NCBI GenBank assembly: GCA_040510575.1
Contig: JBEVIU010000141.1
Location: 1 to 16,617 of the forward strand
Source: DASUMF01 sp040510575
Lineage (GTDB): Bacteria > Actinomycetota > Acidimicrobiia > IMCC26256 > DASPTH01
DNA length: 16,617 bases
Direction of reading: 5' to 3'
The notes below the pieces were generated by a model. That model searched no databases and was not told the origin of the DNA. It saw nothing but the letters and a program-made list of their open reading frames with translations. Shown one piece after another: positions 1 to 6,487 of this stretch; the stretch's first letter is position 1; each line of letters begins with the position of its first letter. A program made the position numbers and the translations under genes.

Positions 1-1346
1 GGGGCGGGCGCGCGCGCGACCGCGGCGGGGTCGCGCCCGCGGCGCCACGCCGCGAGCGACTCGAGTTGATCGCGTTCGGCGTCGAGGTTGGCGACGAGGA
101 TCGTCGCCTCGCCGTCGAGTGATCTCACCAGAGGTGAATCGGTGGTTTCGGTGAGCTGATTGACCCCGACGACCGCGATCTCCCCGGCCTCGATCCTGCG
201 AACCCGCGCGGCGTGGCTCTGCACCAGGCGCTGCTTCATCTCGTCGATCATTGCGAACGCTCCGCCGCCGTCGAGCACCCAGTCGAGCTCAGCGGTCGCG
301 GCCTCGATGAGCTCGTTCGTCTTCGATTCGACGACGACCGAGCCCGCGAAGAGGTCGTCGTACTCCAGCAGGTCGGTCTCGAACGCGAGGACCTGTTGGA
401 TGCGCAACGACCACTGCTGGTCCCACGGTCGCGGGAGCCCGAGGGCTTCGTTCCATGCCGGGAGCTGGATCGACCGCGCCCGCGCGTCACGCGACAGCGT
501 CACGCCGAGCGTCTCGAGCACGATGCGCTGCACGTTGTTCTCGGGTTGGGCTTCGGTGAGCCCGAGCGAGTTCACCTGCACGCCGTACCGGAACCGTCGC
601 AACCGAGCGTCGGTCACTCCGTAGCGTTCGGCGGTGATGCGGTCCCAGAGCTCGCCGAACGCGCGCAGCTTGCAGATCTCCTCGACGAACCGGATGCCCG
701 AGTTCACGAAGAACGAGATTCGTCCGACGACGCCGGGCAATTCGTCGGCCGAGACCTGGCCGGAATCGCGCACCGCGTCGAGCACGCCGATGGCCGTGGC
801 GAGCGCGTACGCGATCTCCTCGACCGGGGTCGCGCCCGCCTCCTGGAGGTGGTACGAACAGACGTTGATCGGGTTCCATCGCGGCGAGTGGCGCGCCGTG
901 TGGCACACGAGGTCGGTGGTCAGTCGCCGCGACGGCTCGGGCCCGAAGATGTACGTGCCGCGCGACAGGTATTCCTTCACGATGTCGTTCTGGGTGGTCC
1001 CCGTGAGACGATCGGGATCGACCCCACGTTCCTCGGCGAGCGCGAGGTACATCGCGAACAGCCACATCGCGGTGGCGTTGATCGTCATCGAGGTGTTCAT
1101 CTCCTCGATGGGGATGCCGTCGAACAGCGTGCGCATCTCACCGAGATGCGGGACCGGGACGCCGACCTTGCCCACCTCGCCGCGGGCGAGCGGGTGATCG
1201 GGGTCGTATCCGGTCTGGGTGGGCAGGTCGAACGCGACCGACAGCCCGGTCTGGCCCTTGGCGAGGTTGGTGCGGTACAGCTCGTTCGACGCGCGCGAAG
1301 AGGAGTGGCCGGAGTACGTGCGCATCAGCCAGGGTCGGTCCGCCAC
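1..1346 (-). CDS. ecm: ethylmalonyl-CoA mutase (MeaA/Ecm-type acyl-CoA mutase), C-terminus beyond the window
   Basis: A coenzyme-B12-dependent mutase that interconverts ethylmalonyl-CoA and methylsuccinyl-CoA in the cytosol. The minus-strand frame is open from a GTG at 1346 to the window edge, about 448 codons of a family usually near 650-680. It covers the substrate-binding barrel and lacks the C-terminal B12-binding domain. It begins RPWLMRTYSGHSS, followed by AKGQTGLSVAFDLPTQTGYD, NTSMTINATAMW, TQNDIVKEY and RISFFVNSGIRFVEE. From memory of the families, SGHSS and TQTGYDPDHPLARGEVG match MeaA/Ecm rather than methylmalonyl-CoA mutase (AGFSTAEESN, ATHRGYDSDH) or isobutyryl-CoA mutase. GGGGAG lies 9 bases before the GTG; an ATG 6 bases further upstream is in another frame and stops at once. 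It follows the 3-hydroxybutyryl-CoA dehydrogenase gene by 28 bases, so the two are probably co-transcribed. Confidence 0.88.
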   Translation of the reverse strand, partial: MADRPWLMRTYSGHSSSRASNELYRTNLAKGQTGLSVAFDLPTQTGYDPDHPLARGEVGKVGVPVPHLGEMRTLFDGIPIEEMNTSMTINATAMWLFAMYLALAEERGVDPDRLTGTTQNDIVKEYLSRGTYIFGPEPSRRLTTDLVCHTARHSPRWNPINVCSYHLQEAGATPVEEIAYALATAIGVLDAVRDSGQVSADELPGVVGRISFFVNSGIRFVEEICKLRAFGELWDRITAERYGVTDARLRRFRYGVQVNSLGLTEAQPENNVQRIVLETLGVTLSRDARARSIQLPAWNEALGLPRPWDQQWSLRIQQVLAFETDLLEYDDLFAGSVVVESKTNELIEAATAELDWVLDGGGAFAMIDEMKQRLVQSHAARVRRIEAGEIAVVGVNQLTETTDSPLVRSLDGEATILVANLDAERDQLESLAAWRRGRDPAAVARAPA

Positions 1347-1374
1347 GTCGTCATTCTCCCCTATGCGGGAGGGG

Positions 1375-2238
1375 TCACTTGCCGTAGTCGTAGAAGCCGA
1401 CCCCGCACTTCCGGCCGAGGCGCCCCGCAGAGACCATCCGACGCAGGAGCAACGCCGGCGCGTCGTTCGCCGAGCGCGTCTCCGCGTGGAGAGCTTCGAG
1501 AATGGCGAGGCTGGTGTCGAGACCGACGAGATCGAGCAGCTCGAGCGGCCCCATCGGGAAGTTGCAGCCACCCTTCATCGCGATGTCGATGTCGTCGCGA
1601 CACGCGACGCCCGCGTCGAGGAGCCGCACCGCGTTGTTGAGGTAGGGGAACAGCAGCGCGTTCACCACGAAACCGGCCTGGTCTTTCACCAGGACGGGGG
1701 TCTTGCCGCACCGTTCGACGAACGTGCGGGCATCGGCAATGGTGGACTCCGCGGTCGTCAGGGCTCGTGCGATCTCGACCAGCGTCATCAGTGGCGCGGG
1801 ATTGAAGAAGTGGATCCCACACACGAGCTCGGGTCGCGACGTGCTCATGGCCATCTGGACCACCGGCAATGTCGACGTGTTGGTGGCAAGGATCGTGGTG
1901 GGAGCGCAGATGTGGTCGAGCTCTGCGAACAGACCGCACTTGGCGTGGAGGTCCTCGACGATCGACTCGACCACCAACTCGGCGTCGGCGAGCGCGCGGA
2001 GGTCGGTGACGGCGCGGACCCGACCGAGCACGTCGCAGCGCGTCGCTTCAGAGAGCGTGCCCTTGTCGACCTGGCGCGTGAGCGAACGGTCGAGCCCGGT
2101 GCGCACGGCGTCGGCACCCCGCTGGGTGCGGTTGGTCACGACGACCTCGTAGCCTGCCTTCGCTGCGACCTCGGCAATGCCCGAGCCCATCTGGCCGCCC
2201 CCGACGACGCCGACCACGCCGATCCGATCGATGCTCAT
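1375..2238 (-). CDS. hbd: 3-hydroxybutyryl-CoA dehydrogenase
   Basis: An NAD(P)-dependent dehydrogenase interconverting acetoacetyl-CoA and 3-hydroxybutyryl-CoA. The 287 residues match the usual single-unit length of this family. The N-terminal Rossmann fold shows GGGQMGSG (13-20). The catalytic set is in place: Ser122 in NTSTL, His143 in GIHFFNPAPLM, Glu155, and Asn193 in KDQAGFVVNALLF. The C-terminal helical domain contains GPLELLDLVGLDT and ends GVGFYDYGK. GGGGAG lies 4 bases before the ATG. The adjoining mutase gene downstream suggests that it supplies the 3-hydroxybutyryl-CoA/crotonyl-CoA branch of the ethylmalonyl-CoA pathway. A role in beta-oxidation or polyhydroxybutyrate metabolism is the alternative. 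Confidence 0.93.
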   Translation of the reverse strand: MSIDRIGVVGVVGGGQMGSGIAEVAAKAGYEVVVTNRTQRGADAVRTGLDRSLTRQVDKGTLSEATRCDVLGRVRAVTDLRALADAELVVESIVEDLHAKCGLFAELDHICAPTTILATNTSTLPVVQMAMSTSRPELVCGIHFFNPAPLMTLVEIARALTTAESTIADARTFVERCGKTPVLVKDQAGFVVNALLFPYLNNAVRLLDAGVACRDDIDIAMKGGCNFPMGPLELLDLVGLDTSLAILEALHAETRSANDAPALLLRRMVSAGRLGRKCGVGFYDYGK

Positions 2239-2282
2239 GTGTGCTCCCCTGGCCCACCGGATGGAGCCGGCGAGTCCCCTCG

Positions 2283-2298
2283 GTTACTCAACGGTAAC
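2283..2298. promoter_or_regulatory. inverted repeat, candidate operator between divergent genes
   Basis: GTTAC and GTAAC form a perfect 5-base inverted repeat separated by 6 bases. It sits between hbd (leftward) and the S51-like gene (rightward), roughly at the -35 position of the rightward promoter. Its size and symmetry suit a TetR- or GntR-type dimer, but no regulator gene lies nearby. The assignment rests on symmetry and position alone. Confidence 0.35.
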
Positions 2299-2312
2299 TT
2301 AGCGGTCACGGG

Positions 2313-2318
2313 TAGGAT
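2313..2318 (+). promoter_or_regulatory. -10 element of a leaderless promoter
   Basis: TAGGAT fits the TANNNT consensus and ends 9 bases before the ATG at 2328. Transcription would therefore start at or next to that ATG. No convincing -35 hexamer is seen; the GTTAC/GTAAC repeat occupies that region. Confidence 0.5.
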
Positions 2319-2327
2319 CCTCGACCG

Positions 2328-2363
2328 ATGTCGACCCGAACCTGCCTGCCGAGCCCACGATGA
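2328..2363 (+). CDS. leaderless upstream ORF (11 codons) overlapping the S51-like gene start
   Basis: An ATG immediately after the TAGGAT box opens an 11-residue frame, MSTRTCLPSPR, in a different frame from the next gene. Its TGA (2361-2363) overlaps the ATG at 2360 as ATGA. The main gene has no recognisable Shine-Dalgarno sequence, so ribosomes finishing this peptide could re-initiate on it. This would be translational coupling from a leaderless start. The peptide may be regulatory or may simply deliver ribosomes. The architecture recurs at 9054-9122. Confidence 0.45.
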   Translation: MSTRTCLPSPR

Positions 2364-3067
2364 GCGCAGCGCGCGCCGCGACCGGGGGCACGTTCGCCCT
2401 GGTCGGCGGAGGCGAATGGAGCGACGGCTGCCGCGGCTTCGACGCCGACCTCGTCGCGACCTCAGGGGCGGCCGAGGTCCTCGTGCTCCCGACCGCGGCA
2501 GCGTTCGAGCACGCGGACCGCGTCGGCGCCCGGGCCGTGAGCTACTTCGAGGGGCTCGGCGTACCGGCTCGGTCGCTCCCGGTGCTGCACCGCGGTGAGG
2601 CCGAGGATGCGCAGATCGCCAAAGAGGTGCGTGCTGCGAAGTTCGTGTACCTCGCCGACGGGTCGCCGTTGCACCTGCGCTCGGTGCTGAAAGACTCGGC
2701 GCTCTTCGAGGCGCTGCTTGCGTCGTACCACGGTGGTGGTGTGCTCGCCGCGTCGGGCGCCGGCGCGACGGTGCTCTGCGATCCGATGGTCGACCCGCGT
2801 GGCGGGGCGTACACCGTCGGGCTCGGCGTGGTGCGCAACCTCGCGGTGTTCCCGTACCACGGCACCGCGGCCGACCACCTGCGCGAGCGGTCGATCGACC
2901 TGCTCCCGAAGAACGCGACGCTCATCGGCGTCGACGAGCAGACCGCGCTCGTCCGCGACACCGACGGGACGTGGACCGCGCGGGGTGAGGGGGCGGTCAC
3001 TGTGTACGGCGGGGAAGCACCGCTCGCCTTCACCGAAGGCGCCTCTGTCCTCGGTCTCCCCACCTGA
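2360..3067 (+). CDS. S51 peptidase / cyanophycinase-like protein, probable pseudoenzyme
   Basis: A 235-residue protein of the class I glutamine-amidotransferase-like fold used by peptidase E and cyanophycinase (family S51). It starts GGTFALVGGGEW and has VLVLPTAAA (40s), YLADGSPLHLRSVL (about 96-109) and CDPMVDPRGGAYTVGLGVV near the active site. In family members the nucleophile elbow reads like GSSAGA or GTSAGA. Here it is AASGAGATVL (130-139), which puts Gly133 where the serine should be, with a serine one place earlier. Hydrolase activity is therefore doubtful. The ATG overlaps the stop of a short upstream ORF and has no Shine-Dalgarno sequence. It is transcribed away from hbd and converges on tatA. 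The fold is fairly sure; the substrate is unknown. Confidence 0.8.
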   Translation: MSAARAATGGTFALVGGGEWSDGCRGFDADLVATSGAAEVLVLPTAAAFEHADRVGARAVSYFEGLGVPARSLPVLHRGEAEDAQIAKEVRAAKFVYLADGSPLHLRSVLKDSALFEALLASYHGGGVLAASGAGATVLCDPMVDPRGGAYTVGLGVVRNLAVFPYHGTAADHLRERSIDLLPKNATLIGVDEQTALVRDTDGTWTARGEGAVTVYGGEAPLAFTEGASVLGLPT

Positions 3068-3110
3068 ATCGGGCCCCGCTGAATCGCGCTCAGGCGTCGG
3101 GCGCCGGAGA

Positions 3111-3272
3111 TCAGACTTCGGGCGACGTCGGCGCGGGCGGGGTGCGCTGGCCGTCCTGGAATTCCTTCGACGCCTGACCCAGCGAGCGTGCCAGCTTCGG
3201 CAGCTTGGTCGAGCCGAACAGCAACAGCACGATCGCGAGCACGATCAACAACTCGGTGGGTCCGAAGCTCAT
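3111..3272 (-). CDS. tatA: Sec-independent protein translocase subunit TatA/E
   Basis: A 53-residue pore-forming subunit of the twin-arginine export system, which moves folded proteins across the cytoplasmic membrane. The layout is canonical: a short N-terminus (MSFGPTE), a single membrane helix (about 7-19, LLIVLAIVLLLF), the FGSTKLPKLARSLG hinge and amphipathic helix (19-32), then an acidic/polar tail ending APTSPEV. It is at the short end for TatA, so TatE is an equal name. GAGGAG lies 5 bases before the ATG. It is downstream of the cyclophilin gene on the same strand with a 96-base gap. tatC is not in the window; in actinobacteria the Tat genes are often scattered. Confidence 0.9.
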   Translation of the reverse strand: MSFGPTELLIVLAIVLLLFGSTKLPKLARSLGQASKEFQDGQRTPPAPTSPEV

Positions 3273-3368
3273 CGGGACTCCTCAGTTTCGACGACACGTG
3301 TGGTTCGCCACCGACCTGGGTGCGGATGTGGCGTCCCTGAGGCGGATGGGGTGAGCTGCAGGCGGCAC

Positions 3369-4160
3369 TCAGGACGCGGTGATCGTGACCCCGTTGATCG
3401 TGATGGTCTTGGTCGGCGTGCCGGCGGCGTTGTTGCTCCCGAAGCTGTTGATGGTCTGCGCGACCTGCAGCCCAGCCGCATCCATGGACCCCAGCGTCGA
3501 ATAGAGGTACGGGCTGCTGCCCGACGAGTTGAGCTGCGCGGCACCGTTGTCGCTCACCACGAGGAAGAACTGCGAGCCGGAGGTGCCCGGGCCCGAGTTG
3601 GCCATTGCGACGGACCCGGCCGTGTAGCCGTCGGCCGGCGGCTCGTCGGGCAGCTTGTACCCGGGGCCACCCGTACCGTCGCCCTTCGGGTCGCCGCCCT
3701 GGTCGACGAAGTCGGTCACGATGCGGTGGAACGTGGTGCCGTTGTAGAAGCTCTTGCACGCCAGGTACACGAAGCTGTTCACCGTCTTGGGCGCCTGCTT
3801 CGAGTCGAGCGCGATCGTCACGTCGCCCTCGGTGGTGTGCAGGACCGCGGTGTACTGCTTCGACGGGTCGATTCCCATCCCCGGCTTCGGCAGCGTGGTC
3901 TTCGCCGCGGTGGCGGGGAGCGCGGTGTCGCACGTGGTCGTGAAGTTGGTCGGCGCTGCCGAGGACGACGTGTCGGACGACGAGTCGTCGTCGCCCTTCG
4001 TGAGTTGCACGAGCACGAGCACCGCGGCGAGCGCAAGGAAGAGGAGGCCGACGTTGCGGGCGGCCTTGAATCGCCGCCGGCGCTTCTCCTCGGCGAGCAT
4101 CGCCTCGCGGCGGACCTCGCGGTTCTGGCGCTGGCGTTCCCGCTTGGTGGCTTTGGGCAC
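3369..4160 (-). CDS. membrane-anchored cyclophilin-type peptidyl-prolyl cis-trans isomerase
   Basis: A 263-residue proline isomerase expected to act outside the cytoplasmic membrane. The N-terminus is very basic (KRERQRQNREVRREAM). One membrane helix follows (about 37-53), then a Ser/Asp-rich linker (57-70) and the cyclophilin domain (about 103-261). Active-site motifs are FHRIVTDFVDQGGD (144-157, with Arg146 and Gln154), VAMANSGPGTSGSQFFLVV (185-202) and a C-terminal ITINGVTI strand. The GTG at 4160 is chosen because VPKATKRERQ begins right after a TAGACT box 8 bases upstream. There is no Shine-Dalgarno sequence, so the gene looks leaderless. It is divergent from lysC (69 bases between starts) and precedes tatA, which gives two envelope-related genes in a row. 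Confidence 0.9.
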   Translation of the reverse strand: MPKATKRERQRQNREVRREAMLAEEKRRRRFKAARNVGLLFLALAAVLVLVQLTKGDDDSSSDTSSSAAPTNFTTTCDTALPATAAKTTLPKPGMGIDPSKQYTAVLHTTEGDVTIALDSKQAPKTVNSFVYLACKSFYNGTTFHRIVTDFVDQGGDPKGDGTGGPGYKLPDEPPADGYTAGSVAMANSGPGTSGSQFFLVVSDNGAAQLNSSGSSPYLYSTLGSMDAAGLQVAQTINSFGSNNAAGTPTKTITINGVTITAS

Positions 4161-4168
4161 GGCGGGGG

Positions 4169-4174
4169 AGTCTA
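4169..4174 (-). promoter_or_regulatory. -10 element of the cyclophilin gene, leaderless
   Basis: On the minus strand TAGACT (TANNNT) is followed by exactly 8 bases and then the GTG start at 4160. The stretch between is CCCCCGCC, with no purine-rich ribosome-binding site. No good -35 hexamer is visible. Confidence 0.55.
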
Positions 4175-4215
4175 CCGACGCGCAAACGGAGCAGAGGATC
4201 GCACGGGCACCCCGG

Positions 4216-4221
4216 TACGAT
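4216..4221 (+). promoter_or_regulatory. -10 element of lysC, leaderless
   Basis: TACGAT (TANNNT) is followed by exactly 8 bases and then the GTG at 4230. This mirrors the cyclophilin promoter on the other strand, 42 bases away. A GGGG lies only 4 bases from the start, too close and too short to be a convincing ribosome-binding site. Confidence 0.55.
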
Positions 4222-4229
4222 GGGGCGTC

Positions 4230-5450
4230 GTGACCTTGCTCGTGCAGAAGTTCGGCGGCACGTCGGTGGCCGACGCCGACCGCATCCGTGCGGTCGCCGA
4301 GCACGTCGTGCGCTCGCGTCGCGCCGGCAACGACGTCGTGGTGGTGGTCTCGGCCATGGGCAAGACCACCGACGACCTCGAACGCCTCGCGCACGACGTC
4401 GCCACCGAGCCCGCCGCCCGCGAGATGGACATGCTCCTCACGTCGGGCGAGCGCATCTCGATCGCGCTCCTCTGCATGGCGATCATCGACCAAGGGGAGC
4501 CGGCAGTGTCGTTCACGGGCTCACAAGCCGGGATCGTCACCGACACCGCGCACCGGAAGGCGAAGATCGTCGAGATCAAGAGTGACCGGCTGCGCGAGGC
4601 GATCGCGAGCGGCAGTGTCGCGGTGGTCGCGGGCTTTCAAGGTGTGTCGACCGATCGCGACGTGACCACGCTCGGGCGAGGTGGCTCCGACACCACGGCG
4701 GTCGCACTCGCGGCTGCGCTCGGCGCCGACGTGTGCGAGATCTACACCGACGTGTCGGGCGTGTTCACGGCTGACCCGCGCATCGTGCCCAATGCTCGTC
4801 GGCTCGCGCGCCTCTCCTACGACGAGATGCTCGAGATGGCGGCCACCGGCGGTCGTGTGCTCGCGCTGCGCTCCGTCGAATTCGCCCGCAACTACGGCGT
4901 GCCCGTGCACGTGCGCTCCAGCTTCACGTGGGAGCCCGGCACCTGGGTGCACGAGGAGGATCCAACCATGGAACAACCGATCATCTCGGGTGTCACGCAC
5001 GACACCTCGGAGGCCAAGGTCACGATCTTCCACGTCCCCGACAAGCCAGGGATCGCGGCGTCGCTGTTCCGCGCTTTGGCCGACGGCAACGTGAACGTCG
5101 ACATGATCGAGCAGAACGTGTCGACCGACGGTCACACCGACATCTCGTTCACCGTCCCGAAAGACGAGCTCGCCCGTGCGACCGACGTGGTCGACAAGAT
5201 CATCGTCGACATCGACGCCGGCGGTGCCAACTACGACGCCGCGATCGGGCGCGTGTCGCTCGTCGGCGCAGGGATGAAGACGAACCCCGGTGTTGCGGCG
5301 CAGATGTTCGAGACGCTCGCGACCGAGAACGTGAACATCGAGATGATCTCGACGTCGACGATCCGAATCTCATGCGTGGTGCACGAGGACGACGTGGAGA
5401 AGGCAGTGCGCGCGTTGCACGACGCGTTCGAGCTCGAGGCGTCAGCGTGA
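4230..5450 (+). CDS. lysC: aspartate kinase (lysine/threonine-sensitive type)
   Basis: Phosphorylates L-aspartate with ATP, the first step to lysine, threonine, methionine and diaminopimelate. The 406-residue protein starts VTLLVQKFGGTSVAD (KFGGTSV nucleotide/substrate motif) and has VVVVVSAMGKTTDD (36-49), LLTSGERIS (69-77), SFTGSQAGI (94-102) and TTLGRGGSDTTAVALAAALG (146-165). Two C-terminal ACT domains (about 262-330 and 340-400) would bind feedback inhibitors. Length and order match the actinobacterial Ask alpha subunit. The same frame stays open far upstream, but homology begins at the GTG, which follows a TACGAT box by 8 bases. An internal start at codon 247 probably yields a separate beta subunit. 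The TGA overlaps the asd GTG as GTGA, so the two are translationally coupled. Confidence 0.97.
   Translation: MTLLVQKFGGTSVADADRIRAVAEHVVRSRRAGNDVVVVVSAMGKTTDDLERLAHDVATEPAAREMDMLLTSGERISIALLCMAIIDQGEPAVSFTGSQAGIVTDTAHRKAKIVEIKSDRLREAIASGSVAVVAGFQGVSTDRDVTTLGRGGSDTTAVALAAALGADVCEIYTDVSGVFTADPRIVPNARRLARLSYDEMLEMAATGGRVLALRSVEFARNYGVPVHVRSSFTWEPGTWVHEEDPTMEQPIISGVTHDTSEAKVTIFHVPDKPGIAASLFRALADGNVNVDMIEQNVSTDGHTDISFTVPKDELARATDVVDKIIVDIDAGGANYDAAIGRVSLVGAGMKTNPGVAAQMFETLATENVNIEMISTSTIRISCVVHEDDVEKAVRALHDAFELEASA
4953..4970 (+). promoter_or_regulatory. internal ribosome-binding site and start for the aspartokinase beta subunit
   Basis: GAGGAGGA (4953-4960) lies 7 bases before an in-frame ATG (4968-4970, Met247) inside lysC. 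Translation from here gives a 160-residue protein starting MEQPIISGVTHDTSEAKVT that contains only the two ACT domains. This matches the position of the beta-subunit start in Corynebacterium glutamicum and Bacillus alpha2-beta2 aspartokinases. It is the strongest Shine-Dalgarno sequence in this operon, stronger than that of lysC itself. Confidence 0.75.
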
Positions 5451-6487
5451 CCGCCGCGCCGGTCCGTGTCGGACTCGTCGGTGCCACCGGCCTCGTCGGT
5501 ACTGAGATGCTCCGCCTGCTCGAAGCGCGCGCGTTTCCCGTGGCGGAGCTCCGCCCGTTCGCGTCGCCGCGCTCGGCCGGGCGCAGGCTCCCGTTCGCCG
5601 GCGGAGAAGTCGAGTGCCGGGTCCTCGCCGACGGGTGCTTCGACGGCCTCGACCTGGTCGTGATCGACGTCGACGACCCCCTCGCGCTGGAGTGGGCGCC
5701 ACAAGCCGTCGCGGCGGGCGCTCGCGTCGTCGACAAGTCGGCCGCGTTCCGCATGGAGCCCGACGTGCCGCTCGTGATCGCGGAGGTGAACCCCGAGGAC
5801 GTGCGCGACATGGGGCGCGGCATCGTGTCGTCTCCCAACTGCACCACCACGGTGCCGCTCGTTGCACTCGCGCCGTTGCACCGCGCGGCCGGGATCCGGC
5901 GCATGGTCGTGTCGAGCTACCAGTCGGTGTCGGGCGCGGGACAGCCGGGTGTGCACGAGCTCGACGAGCAGTGGACGAAGGGCGCGGGCCAGGCCGACCG
6001 CTACCTCGACGCCGGCGCTCGCGGCCCGCTCGAGCCGGGCGAAGTGTGGGACCGCCCCATCGCGGGGAACGTGATCCCGAAGGCGGGCTCGGTGAAGGAG
6101 GGCGGTTACACCTCCGAGGAATGGAAGATGGTGCGCGAGACCCGCAAGATCCTCCACGCACCCGAGATCCAGGTGAGTTGCACGTGCGTGCGAGTACCGG
6201 TGTACGTCGGGCACGGGGTCGTTGTGAACGTGCAGTTCGAGCGGCCGCTGTCGAAGGCCGACGCGGTCGAGCTGCTCACCGATGCGCCCGGGGTGCAGCT
6301 CGTCGACGGCGGCGACGGCGCCCCCACGCCGATGGAGGCTGCGGGCATCGATCCCGTGCTCGTGGGTCGGTTGCGGGAAGACCCGTCGCAGCAGAACACG
6401 CTCGACCTGTGGGCCACCGGCGACAACCTGCGCAAGGGCGCGGCGCTCAACGGCATCCAGCTACTCGAGCTGCTGCTCCCCAGCTGA
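5447..6487 (+). CDS. asd: aspartate-semialdehyde dehydrogenase
   Basis: Reduces aspartyl phosphate from LysC to aspartate semialdehyde with NADPH. The 346 residues show GLVGATGLVG (9-18), the catalytic cysteine Cys132 in SSPNCTTT, the substrate-side SSYQSVSGAGQPG (156-168), Arg249 and the catalytic His256 in RVPVYVGHG. The GTG is chosen because it overlaps the lysC stop as GTGA and sits just before the nucleotide-binding motif. Two spots are atypical. The loop that usually reads like FSAGGS is IDVDDPLALEW (73-83), and the usual DNSSAWR is DKSAAFR (96-102). The 3' end overlaps the convergent channel gene by 27 bases. The catalytic residues argue that the enzyme works despite the changed cofactor-side loop. 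Confidence 0.94.
   Translation: MTAAPVRVGLVGATGLVGTEMLRLLEARAFPVAELRPFASPRSAGRRLPFAGGEVECRVLADGCFDGLDLVVIDVDDPLALEWAPQAVAAGARVVDKSAAFRMEPDVPLVIAEVNPEDVRDMGRGIVSSPNCTTTVPLVALAPLHRAAGIRRMVVSSYQSVSGAGQPGVHELDEQWTKGAGQADRYLDAGARGPLEPGEVWDRPIAGNVIPKAGSVKEGGYTSEEWKMVRETRKILHAPEIQVSCTCVRVPVYVGHGVVVNVQFERPLSKADAVELLTDAPGVQLVDGGDGAPTPMEAAGIDPVLVGRLREDPSQQNTLDLWATGDNLRKGAALNGIQLLELLLPS

Noticed and set aside
1..1346. Methylmalonyl-CoA or isobutyryl-CoA mutase as the identity of the left-edge gene
   Set aside because: The SGHSS, LPTQTGYDPDH and TINATAMW segments fit MeaA/Ecm better. The missing C-terminal part could still be checked.
213..1640. A 475-codon open frame on the plus strand across the mutase and hbd genes
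   Set aside because: It is antisense to two well-supported genes, is Arg/Gly/Asp-rich without domains, and is a by-product of high GC at third positions.
3077..3096. A hairpin (CGCTGA / TCAGGCG) between the convergent S51-like gene and tatA
   Set aside because: Only six or seven pairs with a bulge and no T-run; too weak to call a terminator.
3294..3301. ACACGTGT palindrome upstream of tatA
   Set aside because: A single 8-base palindrome is expected by chance at this GC and no second copy or promoter box supports it.
2542..4185. A 547-codon minus-strand open frame
   Set aside because: It shadows the cyclophilin gene in another frame and then runs antisense to the S51-like gene; no domain resemblance.
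2718..4229. A possible 504-residue N-terminal extension of aspartokinase
   Set aside because: The family begins at the KFGGTSV region. The extension is antisense to tatA and the cyclophilin, overlaps the S51-like gene in another frame, and lies upstream of the lysC -10 box.
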